DNA from: JBBQWT01 sp038210375
Lineage (GTDB): Bacteria > Acidobacteriota > Terriglobia > Terriglobales > Acidobacteriaceae
Reading direction: 5' to 3'
Assembly (NCBI GenBank): GCA_038210375.1
Contig: JBBQWT010000016.1
Span: 20,426-84,425 of the forward strand
Length of the DNA stretch: 64,000 nucleotides
The notes below the pieces were generated by a model. The model saw only the letters and a program-made list of their open reading frames with translations. It did no database searches and was not told where the DNA came from. This document shows positions 53,630 through 62,429 of this stretch, piece after piece. The first letter of the stretch is position 1; every line of letters begins with the position of its first letter. The position numbers and the translations under genes were made by a program.

Positions 53630-54969
53630 CGAGCCCGCCCGGCATTCTTGATATTCAGCACCGTAAATGCATCGGTTTCTCCGAGAATCCCGACGGCAAC
53701 ACAGCTTGCCACATAGGCGTCGCCGTTGAACTCAACTCGACGCTCCTGATAAGTGCGGCTGCCCAGTTCCCACCATCCTTCAGTGAGGTTGGCCTGCTGA
53801 AGCGGGATCGCGGCGTCGATGCCGGCCGCCAGGTCAGAAAACATGTGTTGTGCCGCTTGGTTGAAATAACGCACGTGCCGGCGGGCGCCAATCACGATCA
53901 ATGCGCTATCCACTGCGCCCAGAGCGGCTTGCAGATTTTGCAGATCACTCACGTCCTGGATGTTCACGTATGCGAAGCGATGTCCACCGAGGCTCATGAG
54001 AACGACGCGAACTTTGGCTACGCGCATTTCGCCATCCACCCGGTACACCGCGAGCGGCGCCTCTCCGCCCGCGCCAGTGATCAGATCTTCAATCACGTCG
54101 GGGTAGGTGAATTCTACGAGGCTGAAGAGGTTCTGGTTCAGCAACGATTCAGGACGAAGCATCAGCTCGTGCATGAAGCTCTGGCTGGCCTGCGCGATCT
54201 TGAAAGTATCGGCATGTACCAGGGCGGCCGGCGAAGGGGAGGCTTGCAAGACCTCGGAAGAAAGGCTTTCCGCCCGGCTCAAAGCACTAGATGACGACTC
54301 GAGGCGGCCATACAGCCGAAATAAGAAGGTGCTTACAGATTCGGTCATCAGAGCGACTGTGAAGATGAGAACGGTGAATGAGGTGAGGAGCGCAAACAAA
54401 TACGAGGGTGGTGGGTTCAGCCCGGGAAAAGGCTGGGGCGTGGTCACGATTCTCGAAAATACGCCGGTGAGCCAGAGCGGCGGCGAGCCGCCCTGGGTGA
54501 CATACCAGCGGAGCTCGGGCGCATCAATCAAAGCGACGCCCAGGACCGTAGCTACCGCCAGAATGGCAGTCACGTAGGATTGCCAACTCACGAGCACCAG
54601 GCTGCCGGCCACCACGGGCAGCACAAAAATGACCAGGAATATTGGATTCTGCAGTCCGCCCGCCAGGTGCCAGACGAAGCCAAAGAACACCACTCCTGCG
54701 GCTTGCATCGAGCCAATTACAAGGAGGACAGAGCGTGGGCTGGAGAGACCCTCGGCCGCAAAAATACTGATAACGTAGGCGAAGGCATAACCGAAAAGGC
54801 TCCATGCCACCGGCGCGAAATTAATATCCAGAATGCGCAGATACCAGGGCAGGCCAACCGCAACAAAAATTCCGAAAACTGCCAGCAGCCAGATGTCGTC
54901 GACCAGGCGCTTGCGCTCCCGCAGCGAGCGAAGTTCGTCTTCCCCGGCCGCTGCGTCGAGCTTTATCAT
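53626..54969 (-). CDS. Multi-pass membrane protein with PAS domains
   Basis: A 447-residue protein with about six hydrophobic helices in the first 230 residues (e.g. WLLAVFGIFVAVGLPWYL, AYVISIFAAEGL, LFALLTSFTVLIFTVALM). Two PAS-like segments follow: LQASPSPAALVHADTFKIAQ to YVNIQDVSDLQNLQ, and ALGAVDSALIVIGARRHVRY with FNQAAQHMF. There is no kinase, GGDEF or other output domain, so it may sense and pass a signal to the GGDEF-EAL protein two genes downstream, which is inference. It overlaps both neighbours by 4 bp. Confidence 0.7.
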   Translation of the reverse strand: MIKLDAAAGEDELRSLRERKRLVDDIWLLAVFGIFVAVGLPWYLRILDINFAPVAWSLFGYAFAYVISIFAAEGLSSPRSVLLVIGSMQAAGVVFFGFVWHLAGGLQNPIFLVIFVLPVVAGSLVLVSWQSYVTAILAVATVLGVALIDAPELRWYVTQGGSPPLWLTGVFSRIVTTPQPFPGLNPPPSYLFALLTSFTVLIFTVALMTESVSTFLFRLYGRLESSSSALSRAESLSSEVLQASPSPAALVHADTFKIAQASQSFMHELMLRPESLLNQNLFSLVEFTYPDVIEDLITGAGGEAPLAVYRVDGEMRVAKVRVVLMSLGGHRFAYVNIQDVSDLQNLQAALGAVDSALIVIGARRHVRYFNQAAQHMFSDLAAGIDAAIPLQQANLTEGWWELGSRTYQERRVEFNGDAYVASCVAVGILGETDAFTVLNIKNAGRAR

Positions 54970-56225
54970 GGGTTCTTTTTAGGCCTGGTTACGCGATATT
55001 CGCCGCGCACAGGCTCATTAAATTTGTTTTCCGCGAGGGTATTGTTGTCCAGAAATGGGTTGGATACAACCCGACCGCTATCAAGCGGCAGAAAATCAAG
55101 GATCCTCAACCCGGCGAGAGTATTGTTCGCGGAACGGTTGCCGCGAAGAATGGGCGAATCTCCGATTACGATGATCCCGTCCAGTTGCTGGCTGAGCAAA
55201 ACATTATCAGCGGCAACGTTAGGACCTGCTCGCTGGCCCAGAACGAATGCGATCCCGTAGCCGTTTTTGTAAACATGGTTTCTCTGGATCAAGGCATTAC
55301 GCGATGCCCGCACCAGGATGGCTAGGGCCTGGTTGTGGTCGACTTCGTTGTTCTCGATCACAGCACCCTCGGTGGAATCGGCAGTGACGCCTGTCCCAGC
55401 GCCATTGCGGATCCGGTTTTCGCGCACCACCGCGCCCTGGCCGAGCAGATACACCGCGGTGTCCCGCGCCTTCACGAATTCATTGTTTTCAATCAGCGCG
55501 GGAACGTTTCCCAGCACCAGCGAGATGCGGTCGCCGTCGAATTGATTGCCCTTGACTTCAAACTTTGAGGCTTGCGGAAAATTCAACTCGCTGCGGCGCA
55601 CCGCCCAAATCGCAGCCTCTTTATTAGCGCTGAACTTATTGGAGCGAACTATCGCTTCGGGCCCCGGCGTCGCCAGCCAGATTCCGATCCGGTTCCGATC
55701 GAAGGTGGAGTTCTCGATGACCAGATATTTTATTCCCTCGGCCACGTAGAGCCCCACGTCGCAGTTGTCGGTCTTGAGGTTAAGGACGCGAAGGCCTTCA
55801 GCCCGCACCAGGACCGCCTGCTCCGGGGCATTGTTGACTTGTATGTTGCTGATGGCGGAATTAGGAGCGCTGACGTCGAACACCGGTCCAAAACCGATTC
55901 CGGAGGCATCGATTTCAGGCATGACCCCACCGGCTTCGACAATAATGCCCAACGGGTTTACCAGCGGAGGCAGAGGGCTCTGCAGCACCACGCGGTTGGC
56001 GCGAAAGATAATCCTCGCGCGCTGGTTTGCGGAATCCGCGGCAAAAATTGCTTCCCGCAAGCTGCCCGTTCCGCGATCGGCGGTGCTTGTGACCTGAAAT
56101 TCCTGCGCGGCGCGCAGCTCCGGCGAAAGCGGGCGGCGCGTGGCCACCCAGTGCTGCAGCAATGCGAGAACCCCGAGCAAGACCACCGCCCCGATCGCAA
56201 TTCGATTGCGAAAATTACGCAGCAT
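54966..56225 (-). CDS. Periplasmic right-handed parallel beta-helix protein (NosD/AlgG-like fold)
   Basis: About 419 residues from the ATG at 56225 (AGGAAGG upstream). One N-terminal helix (AIGAVVLLGVLALLQHW) exports or anchors it. TADRGTGSLREAIFAADSAN is the typical entry of pectate-lyase-like secreted helices. Then come about ten coils with N-N-x-F/N-x-I patterns: IENSTFDRNRIGIWLA, IVRSNKFSANKEAAIWA, IENNEFVKARDTAVYL, VRENRIRNGAGTGV, IENNEVDHNQALAILV, IQRNHVYKNGYGIAF. The fold fits carbohydrate-binding or -modifying proteins such as AlgG or NosD; lyase or epimerase residues cannot be assigned. The start overlaps the methyltransferase gene by 11 bp. Confidence 0.85.
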   Translation of the reverse strand: MLRNFRNRIAIGAVVLLGVLALLQHWVATRRPLSPELRAAQEFQVTSTADRGTGSLREAIFAADSANQRARIIFRANRVVLQSPLPPLVNPLGIIVEAGGVMPEIDASGIGFGPVFDVSAPNSAISNIQVNNAPEQAVLVRAEGLRVLNLKTDNCDVGLYVAEGIKYLVIENSTFDRNRIGIWLATPGPEAIVRSNKFSANKEAAIWAVRRSELNFPQASKFEVKGNQFDGDRISLVLGNVPALIENNEFVKARDTAVYLLGQGAVVRENRIRNGAGTGVTADSTEGAVIENNEVDHNQALAILVRASRNALIQRNHVYKNGYGIAFVLGQRAGPNVAADNVLLSQQLDGIIVIGDSPILRGNRSANNTLAGLRILDFLPLDSGRVVSNPFLDNNTLAENKFNEPVRGEYRVTRPKKNP

Positions 56226-57048
56226 CTCGCCTTCCTGCAGAAGATTTTTGCAGAACGAATACTTTATGCCAGGACTGGCGCACCAGCCGGCGGCCAAGGA
56301 TCGCATCCACCGGCAATGAAAGTGCAGTGACCGCTGCCAGCCCACCGATGGCCAGGGCCTTTGGCAACTTGGAGTAGTACGGCAAAAACCTTGTCTTCAG
56401 CGGCATCGGGTCAACGCCAGTCATGGCTTCGATGGTCAAACCGCAGTCCGCAAATAACTTCAGATAGGTCTGGCAGGTGCGCGCGGTGAAGATCGGGCTG
56501 TCGCAGCGTGCGTTGTGGCGCGAGGGCGCCGCCTCGATCAGAACCATGCGTCCGTCATCGGCAAGCAGGTCAGTGAGCCGCCGCAAAGCTTCCTGCAACT
56601 GGCTCGTTTCGAGAATGTGCTGGAGAACTGTGACTCCGAGTATGAAGTGGTAGCGATGACCTGTTTCCAGAGTGGCCAGGTCCCTGGTAACGAACTGGCA
56701 TCGGTCAGACACGCCGGGAACGTTGGCTCGACGGGAGGCCTCAAGAACCATGGTGGGGCTGATATCGACGCCGGTCACGTAAGCGCCCCGGGCAGCCATG
56801 GCACGGCTCCACCTTCCGACTCCGCAGCCAATGTCTAATACCTGCTTGTCCACCAGCTTATCGAACCAATGCCGAAGAGCCAGGCGTTGGGTGAGCTGAA
56901 TGGCGCGATTATAAAATTCCGGCATGCCATAGGAGCAGACTGCCGCCAGGCCATCGCCTGTGGTGGCAAAGCGGCGAGCGCGATCTTCCCAATAACCGGC
57001 GGAGGTACCGGCTCCCGGCATCGAGAATCCAAGACTACGGTTCAACAC
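56215..57048 (-). CDS. SAM-dependent methyltransferase
   Basis: A 277-residue class I methyltransferase: motif I VLDIGCGVGRWSRAM (about 70-84), motif II VTGVDISPTMVLEA, a motif-IV-like region FILGVTVLQHI and motif V-VI DDGRMVLIEAAPS. A C-terminal hydrophobic stretch (ALAIGGLAAVTALSLPVDAI) suggests membrane association near the glycosyltransferase. It begins directly after the stop of the glycosyltransferase gene. Methylation of a sugar, lipid or polymer made by the operon is inference. Confidence 0.88.
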   Translation of the reverse strand: MLNRSLGFSMPGAGTSAGYWEDRARRFATTGDGLAAVCSYGMPEFYNRAIQLTQRLALRHWFDKLVDKQVLDIGCGVGRWSRAMAARGAYVTGVDISPTMVLEASRRANVPGVSDRCQFVTRDLATLETGHRYHFILGVTVLQHILETSQLQEALRRLTDLLADDGRMVLIEAAPSRHNARCDSPIFTARTCQTYLKLFADCGLTIEAMTGVDPMPLKTRFLPYYSKLPKALAIGGLAAVTALSLPVDAILGRRLVRQSWHKVFVLQKSSAGRRDAA

Positions 57049-58491
57049 TTAAATCGCCTGCCCTCGCTTGGCCATGCCATTCGCCTTGTGTTGCCGGCGA
57101 AATGAGAGTTCATCCTGGAAATGATCCGCTAAAAGGCGGCGGCCCCAGATGCGAACGCTAAGCCAGTTCGCATACCCCACAGTGCACGGCACAATTTGGG
57201 CCAGCGCATAGAAAAAATAGAGGGGCGCCACCGGTAATAAGTACGCTCGCTCGCGCCGGGGAACCGCCCCGAACAGTGCGAGGAAGGAGAGCAGGGTGTA
57301 CTTGACGAACGCCGCCAGAAAATAAACCGGCTCCGCGGCCTTCCAGTCTGGAACCACGCCAAAGCCGAACAGCATATCCAGACCTTTTGCCAGACTGAGG
57401 GATAAGATAACGAGTGCAATGATCTTCAGGGGATGCAACAACAGGCAGAAAGCGCCCATGTAAACGATGAATTGGTAGGCCGCGCTCAAGCGCCTGCGAG
57501 CAGCGCGCCGTATCTCGGTGAAATGTTCCAGGTAGACCTTGATCAAGCCAAATGCCCAGCCCACGCGCTGGGAAAACCAGCCGCTCCATGTTCGCTTGCC
57601 TTCGGTATCGACCACCAGGCGGGAGTCGTAATAGATATCTTCTCCGGCGCCCAGCAAAATCAGGGAGTTTTCCAGATCCTCGGCATACACCGATAGTGAA
57701 TGCTGCTTGAAAATGGCTTCCAGCGCGCTGCGGCGGTAAATTGACACACCGGAATTGATTGCATGGTCGGCCAGGCTCATGCGGCCCAGCGAGAAGGCCA
57801 TGCAATATTCAAGTCCCTGTAACCGCGCCAGAAAGCCATCCTTCCGAATGGCGATGCGGGGACAAAGCGCTGCCATGCCGCTGCGCTGGAACTCGAAGAT
57901 CACGTTCTCCAGATGGGAGAGTTCGTCGGTGCGGGAATCGCGAATGGTAATGTCGGGGTCGATCACCAGCACGGTTTCGATTTCCGGCGGAAGCGATTGC
58001 AGAAGGCGGCGAATGGCGCCCGGCTTCTTGCGGTTCTCGTCACCTTCGAGACACCGCCATCCTGATTGACGGATTCGGCGAAAGGTATTGTCAGTGGAGG
58101 CGTCGTCGATGATCCAAATCCGCTCGCGATAGGCTTCCATCGCCTCCAGAAAAGCATCGATCTCATCTTCCGCGTTGTGAACGGAAACCATGATGGCGTA
58201 TGGACGCAGATGCAGGCGCTTCTGGTAATCGGTGTAGCGCCCGATGTCGAGCGCGATGGAGGTGCCCGCGGTGCCGGTGGGCCCTTCCATCGATGCGTTG
58301 AGCCGGCGCAGATACAAACGCAAAATCAAGTCAAAGAAATCCACGAAAAAAACCACGTTGGCCAGCAGGTATAGAACGAGATTGAAGCTTCGGGCAAGCG
58401 ATTGGGAGACAGTCAGGATTACCCATCCGGCCAACAGACCAGTCAGGGTGACCGCAGCGGGCACGATCCGCGATCGCGTCACATTACGCAT
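57049..58491 (-). CDS. Membrane family 2 glycosyltransferase (processive-like)
   Basis: A 480-residue protein from the ATG at 58491, which overlaps the radical SAM gene by 8 bp; the longer frame to 58587 starts inside that gene. Two N-terminal helices precede a GT-A domain: MVSVHNAEDEIDAFLEAM, DDASTDNTF (129-137), VIDPDITIRD with the D-x-D at 178-180, YAEDLENSLILLGAGED (acceptor Asp region) and SQRVGWAFG at about 307-315, close to the Q-x-x-R-W motif of processive synthases. Four C-terminal helices follow (LLLHPLKIIALVILSLS). The layout matches cellulose-, hyaluronan- and PNAG-type synthases, so a polymer-forming role is likely. Confidence 0.87.
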   Translation of the reverse strand: MRNVTRSRIVPAAVTLTGLLAGWVILTVSQSLARSFNLVLYLLANVVFFVDFFDLILRLYLRRLNASMEGPTGTAGTSIALDIGRYTDYQKRLHLRPYAIMVSVHNAEDEIDAFLEAMEAYRERIWIIDDASTDNTFRRIRQSGWRCLEGDENRKKPGAIRRLLQSLPPEIETVLVIDPDITIRDSRTDELSHLENVIFEFQRSGMAALCPRIAIRKDGFLARLQGLEYCMAFSLGRMSLADHAINSGVSIYRRSALEAIFKQHSLSVYAEDLENSLILLGAGEDIYYDSRLVVDTEGKRTWSGWFSQRVGWAFGLIKVYLEHFTEIRRAARRRLSAAYQFIVYMGAFCLLLHPLKIIALVILSLSLAKGLDMLFGFGVVPDWKAAEPVYFLAAFVKYTLLSFLALFGAVPRRERAYLLPVAPLYFFYALAQIVPCTVGYANWLSVRIWGRRLLADHFQDELSFRRQHKANGMAKRGQAI

Positions 58492-60175
58492 TGACGAGGA
58501 CGGCTGGCCTCGCTGCCACAGCAAATTGGCGGAGATCGGAACACTCTTGCGCGGACATGCGTGGCAAGCGCAGCAGCAGTTGCTCAAGCACCTCTGCTGG
58601 ATCAGGAGCCGATTCGCCCAACTCTGCCAAAACCGGCGAGGCGCAAATTACCCAGACCAGCGATCGAACCCGGGAAGGCAAATGCGGCACGCGCGCTTCC
58701 AGATATTCGAGAAACTGATTATATTCGTTTTCGATGGCAACAATGGCCTTGCGCACCAGCGGCTTCATGGGCAGAATTTTAGCCGGCTGAAGCCATTCCA
58801 CGCTGGCGCCGGCGACCGTCTGCCGGGTGTAAACCGTAAACGGCTCCAGCTCAGGGTCATTCGCCATGGCAGCTCCCGAGAATGGGATCACATAGGGATA
58901 CATTCCTATTTCGCAGCCTGCGAGGAGCCACCGGTAACTCTGACGAATGGTTTCAGAGAGATCATGCAGGCCGCAACGGGGTGAGGTCAGGATGAGATCC
59001 AGAAATGGAGTAATTCCCAGATCGAGGGCCTTGGTCAAAATGCGATCCACATGGTTATATATGCAGCTCTTGTTGAATTCCTTCAGCACCCCTGGGGAAA
59101 AGCTCTCCACTCCGAATCCGAGGACGCGAAATCCTGCGTTCCGCATTGCAGTCAGGCGTTCGTCATTCATTGCATCGATCCGGTTGGTGCTGATGAACTG
59201 CAGATCGTGGGGGATTTCTCCGGCTTTGCGGGCCTCAATGATTGCATTACAAAGTGGGAGAATGCGGCGGTCCTGGGTGAAGACAAAAATGTCGTCCTGA
59301 AAAATGATGGTGCGCACCGCTGGATGCGCGGCAATGATCCGTTTGATCATGTCCATGCATTCATCCACGTCAAGGCGAGCGATACCGGCAGTCCCACCCT
59401 GAGCAGCGTTCAAGAAGTTGGTGGAAGAACAAAAGGTGCAACCCATGGGGCAATAGTTGAGGGTGATCAGCCGCACCGAGCGGACCTCGGATAATCGCGC
59501 TTCGCGGTCGGCCTTGACCGGCAACTCCCCGACTCGCAATGCGCTCTCCAGCCGCTCCCAATATGCAGGATAGGGCATTTTCTCGTATGGGGTTTTGGCG
59601 ATTGCGCCGCTCAGTTCTTCTTTATTCAGCGCGGATTGCGGATGGCGATTGATAAAACCCAACTCGGTTTTCTCGGCGGTGCCGGGAATCGAATCGAGGG
59701 GCAGTTTCTGGCTCAGTCGCGCGGCCATTTCCAACAATGGCTTTTCACCTTCCCCGAGCACCACCAGGTCAAAAGGGCCGAGGGTGAACATCAGCTCGGG
59801 CTTGAAAGTGGCCTCCATTCCTCCGGCAACAATGACCGCCCGGGGAAGAACGCGGCGAGCCAGATGCGCCAACTGAAGGTCGTAGCGCAGCGTCATCCCG
59901 GTGGTGGAGATGCCGACCACGTCCCAATGTTGTTCACTTAAAATCTTTTCCAGCAGCGCATCCGGAGAATGTCCTTCACAGCAATTGGGATCGAAAACTG
60001 TGGCGGCAATCCCCGCGGATTCGAGGACCCCGGCGAGACGCCACACGCCGAGCGGCGGGGCCAGAAAGGTGTACTCTCCACAATGCGGGTCGTACGGCCC
60101 TACCAACAGAAACCGAGGAGAATATGATTGATCCTGGGTTTTAAGCAAAACTTCCTCCGGAAAACAGGACCTCAT
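58484..60175 (-). CDS. Radical SAM protein with N-terminal B12-binding-type domain
   Basis: About 563 residues from the ATG at 60175 (a TTG at 60217 is also in frame). The N-terminal 150 residues have the Rossmann-like cobalamin-binding layout (FLLVGPYDPHCGEYTFLAPP; VVGISTTGMTL; AVIVAGGMEATFKPELMF; LGEGEKPLLE), but no D-x-H-x-x-G motif, so the base-off ligand is missing or altered. The radical SAM core has CPMGCTFC (Cys242, 246, 249) and IIFQDDIFVFTQDRR. Relatives methylate unreactive carbons in lipids, antibiotics or polymers. As first gene of the operon it may modify the glycan or a lipid carrier; substrate is inference. Confidence 0.88.
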   Translation of the reverse strand: MRSCFPEEVLLKTQDQSYSPRFLLVGPYDPHCGEYTFLAPPLGVWRLAGVLESAGIAATVFDPNCCEGHSPDALLEKILSEQHWDVVGISTTGMTLRYDLQLAHLARRVLPRAVIVAGGMEATFKPELMFTLGPFDLVVLGEGEKPLLEMAARLSQKLPLDSIPGTAEKTELGFINRHPQSALNKEELSGAIAKTPYEKMPYPAYWERLESALRVGELPVKADREARLSEVRSVRLITLNYCPMGCTFCSSTNFLNAAQGGTAGIARLDVDECMDMIKRIIAAHPAVRTIIFQDDIFVFTQDRRILPLCNAIIEARKAGEIPHDLQFISTNRIDAMNDERLTAMRNAGFRVLGFGVESFSPGVLKEFNKSCIYNHVDRILTKALDLGITPFLDLILTSPRCGLHDLSETIRQSYRWLLAGCEIGMYPYVIPFSGAAMANDPELEPFTVYTRQTVAGASVEWLQPAKILPMKPLVRKAIVAIENEYNQFLEYLEARVPHLPSRVRSLVWVICASPVLAELGESAPDPAEVLEQLLLRLPRMSAQECSDLRQFAVAARPAVLVNA

Positions 60176-60235
60176 TTGCTGCCAAGGCCCGGCGCAAAGA
60201 GAGTATTGTACGGCCAAAAGTGTCCGGCTGTCGTT

Positions 60236-60290
60236 CTTCCAAACTCTGTCGACCGATCAATTCAATGAATTAGGCAAGCACGTGCCGGAT
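60236..60290 (+). repeat. Remnant of an IS leader/left end
   Basis: CCAAACTCTGTCG...AATTCAATGAATTAGGCAAGCA at 60238-60285 resembles CCAAAACTCTGTCG...AATTCAATAAGTTAGGTGAGCA at 62622-62665, which directly precedes the intact DDE transposase. It is probably the left end of a lost copy of that element. Confidence 0.55.
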
Positions 60291-60390
60291 TTGTAGACAG
60301 CCTACAAGCGTATGGCTAACCGCTTCGCCAGCCCACCCCCCGTCCCAAGCCTTGCATCCGCAGAACCGGGCCGGTGTTCTCAAGCCGCGT

Positions 60391-60525
60391 GCGATTCTAT
60401 GCGCCGATCTCGGCATTACCCCGAAGATCAGAGACGACCACGTCGCCCATCTCGGGCCCTGGCTGCGCGTGCTGAAGAAAAACAAGCGCGGCGCGGCGAT
60501 TTTCAGCGCCAGCCGCCCCGCGCCA
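60391..60525 (+). pseudogene. ArdC-like antirestriction protein, C-terminal fragment
   Basis: The plus strand encodes AILCADLGITPKIRDDHVAH, then LGPWLRVLKKNKRGAAIFSA and SRPAP. This matches the C-terminal helical end of ArdC/DUF1738 proteins (pattern ELGAAFLCADLGI...DHAAYIxSWLKVLKxDKRAIFxAAS). The ssDNA-binding N-terminal domain and the zincin HExxH are absent. ArdC genes travel on plasmids and integrative elements, so the fragment marks past mobility. It runs up to the convergent SDR gene. Confidence 0.6.
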
Positions 60526-60531
60526 AGTCCG

Positions 60532-61422
60532 CTACTTTTCCTCCGTTTTTGGTTTCGCGGGGATCATCCTCACGCCCGGCGCGGCGGCAGCTTTCTTCGG
60601 CTCACCTTGCGCTGCGTTCGAGACAGCCTCCCATCCCTCCCAGGTAGCGAGGCGGTCCGCATAAGCGGCACGCGCCCTGGACAAGGTCTGCGAGCCAAGG
60701 ATGAACCGCATTGGTGGCTTCTCCGCGTCCACGATCTTCAGGATGGCTTCCGCAGTCGCTTGCGGATCGCCGCGTTCCGCGTTCGATAGTCCTCCAAAAA
60801 TCTGCTTCCGAAGTTCGCCGTAGGCATCCATACTGGGCGCCATCTTCAGCGACGAGGGGCTTCCGAATTCGGTTGCATAGGCTCCGGGCTCGATCAGGGT
60901 CACCTTGATGCCGAAACTCTTAATCTCTGATGCCAGGCTTTCGTGAATTGATTCGATTGCAGCTTTAGAGGCGCAGTAGAAGCCGATCAGCGGCATGGGG
61001 ACAATTCCAAGGGAGCTTGAGACGCTTACGATGTGTCCGCTGCCCTGTTCCCGCAGCAATGGCAATGCAGCTTGAAGAACGCGAACCGTTCCGAAGAAGT
61101 TCGCGTCAAATACAGCTCGAATGTCGGCCTCGCTTGCCTCCTCAACCGTGCCGACCAGGCTGTAACCGGCATTGTTGAGGACAACGTCCATTCTGCCGAA
61201 GTGCTCATGAGCCTGCCGAACAACCTGTTCCACTTGTTTGGCATCGGTGACATCCAGCGCCAGAGGCAGAACGGCGTCGCCAAATCGCTCCGCGAGATCG
61301 GCGAGGTCGGTGATGTTGCGGGCGGTAGCCGCAACCTTATCTCCACGCGCCAGCGCGGCTTCGGCCCAGACACGCCCAAACCCACGTGAAGCGCCAGTAA
61401 TAAACCAGACTTTGCTATTCAT
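60532..61422 (-). CDS. Short-chain dehydrogenase/reductase
   Basis: A 296-residue SDR: TGASRGFGRVWAEA (8-21), NNAGYSLVGTVEE, a Ser in IVSVSSSLGIVPM and YCASKAAIESI with the Tyr-x3-Lys pair. Arg after strand 2 (ATARNITDL) favours NADP(H). The C-terminus (RFILGSQTLSRARAAYADRL) is that of the oxidoreductases often controlled by a neighbouring TetR or AraC gene. It is divergent from a TetR gene across about 80 bp containing an operator-like repeat. A Lys-rich tail ends it. Confidence 0.92.
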   Translation of the reverse strand: MNSKVWFITGASRGFGRVWAEAALARGDKVAATARNITDLADLAERFGDAVLPLALDVTDAKQVEQVVRQAHEHFGRMDVVLNNAGYSLVGTVEEASEADIRAVFDANFFGTVRVLQAALPLLREQGSGHIVSVSSSLGIVPMPLIGFYCASKAAIESIHESLASEIKSFGIKVTLIEPGAYATEFGSPSSLKMAPSMDAYGELRKQIFGGLSNAERGDPQATAEAILKIVDAEKPPMRFILGSQTLSRARAAYADRLATWEGWEAVSNAAQGEPKKAAAAPGVRMIPAKPKTEEK

Positions 61423-61470
61423 ATTTTTCTCCTTCGATCTTCGTTGTTGACGGGGGCGGCCTAGGCTCGT

Positions 61471-61525
61471 ATTATTTGAGAGTAGACTCGCATAAGGATA
61501 TTATTTGATCATTCCCTCGCATAAG
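61471..61525. promoter_or_regulatory. Tandem 29-bp operator-like repeat between SDR and TetR genes
   Basis: ATTATTTGA-(N7)-CTCGCATAAG occurs twice in direct orientation, at 61471-61496 and 61500-61525, with an exact 29-bp period. The spacer N7 differs, so only the two boxes are conserved, as expected for bound sites. It lies in the divergent promoter region and is a likely TetR operator. The apparent TTG start of the TetR gene (61505) falls inside the second copy. Confidence 0.6.
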
Positions 61526-62164
61526 TCAAGCTCTAAAAAAATTAGGGTTGTTCAGCCGCCGCGACGAGCCAATGGCAAGTTGCGGGTGGCCGCCATCTTG
61601 GAAGCAGCGGCGGCCGTGTTCGCCGAGCAAGGGTACAAAGGCGCGACGATGGCCGAAATCGCCGCCCGCTCCGGCACAAAGATCGGCTCGCTTTATCGCT
61701 TCTTCCCGAACAAGGAAAGCCTCGCAGACACGATCGTTGTGAGCGCCCGCGAAAACCTCGACGCGGCGTTCGATAAATTTGAGGCCGGCGTTCAAGCGCT
61801 AGCTGTCCAGGCTCTGGCAGACGATCTCCCGGCCATGCTTTTTAAGCAGGTCTTCAACAAGCCCGCGCTTATGAAACTTCTCGAAGCCAGTCAGGATTGG
61901 TCGGTTAAACGGGAGGAATTCCGGAGTGCAGCGCTGCGGCGCATTGCCAAAACGCTCATGATCCACAGCCCCGCCTTGCCGAAAAAGTCGGCAGGCGATA
62001 TAGCTCTCGTCATTCTGCTCAACATCAAGGCGGTAGCTACGAACCCGGAATTGCCGCCCAGCGCCCTGGATGAGTTTCGTGACATGATCCGGCTCTATCT
62101 ACAAAGCAGATTAGGATCATCGAAACCGGTGAAGCCCGGTCATCGCGAGGTCGAGACTCTCTGA
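61505..62164 (+). CDS. TetR-family transcriptional regulator
   Basis: About 219 residues. The N-terminal DNA-binding domain is LRVAAILEAAAAVFAEQGYK, GATMAEIAARSGTKIGSLYR, FFPNKESLADTIV, the standard TetR helix-turn-helix. The C-terminal part is all-helical ligand-binding. The only upstream start is a TTG at 61505, which overlaps the operator-like repeat; internal starts would cut into helix 1. It probably represses itself and the divergent SDR gene. The inducer is unknown. Confidence 0.88.
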   Translation: MIIPSHKSSSKKIRVVQPPRRANGKLRVAAILEAAAAVFAEQGYKGATMAEIAARSGTKIGSLYRFFPNKESLADTIVVSARENLDAAFDKFEAGVQALAVQALADDLPAMLFKQVFNKPALMKLLEASQDWSVKREEFRSAALRRIAKTLMIHSPALPKKSAGDIALVILLNIKAVATNPELPPSALDEFRDMIRLYLQSRLGSSKPVKPGHREVETL

Positions 62165-62429
62165 CCGAAGGCCCGGCGACCGGATTTGGTGACGATTCAC
62201 ATCGGGCAGGCTTTCCGGATTTCAGAGCCTAGCCGAAACGACCCCATTTTCACAACAAAAAGAGCGATCACTTGGGCAACCCCCGTCTCGGAGACTTGGC
62301 GGAACCCTTTTGGCGCTTCGGGTATCGCCGTTCGCATGGTCGGTTGAACTCGGAGGCTCGTCAATACCAAATCGACTACAGCACTGGGACAGACTAGCCA
62401 GATCGCACGCTTAAATGCTTGAAAATATA
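62165..62429. other. Spacer between TetR gene and right tRNA repeat
   Basis: About 265 bp without a supported gene. From about 62370 the sequence resembles 49,620-49,675 outside the left tRNA repeat (shared TGGG(G/A)CAGA and CTT(A/G)A...GCTTGAAAA), so the repeat unit is longer than its conserved core. Confidence 0.4.
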
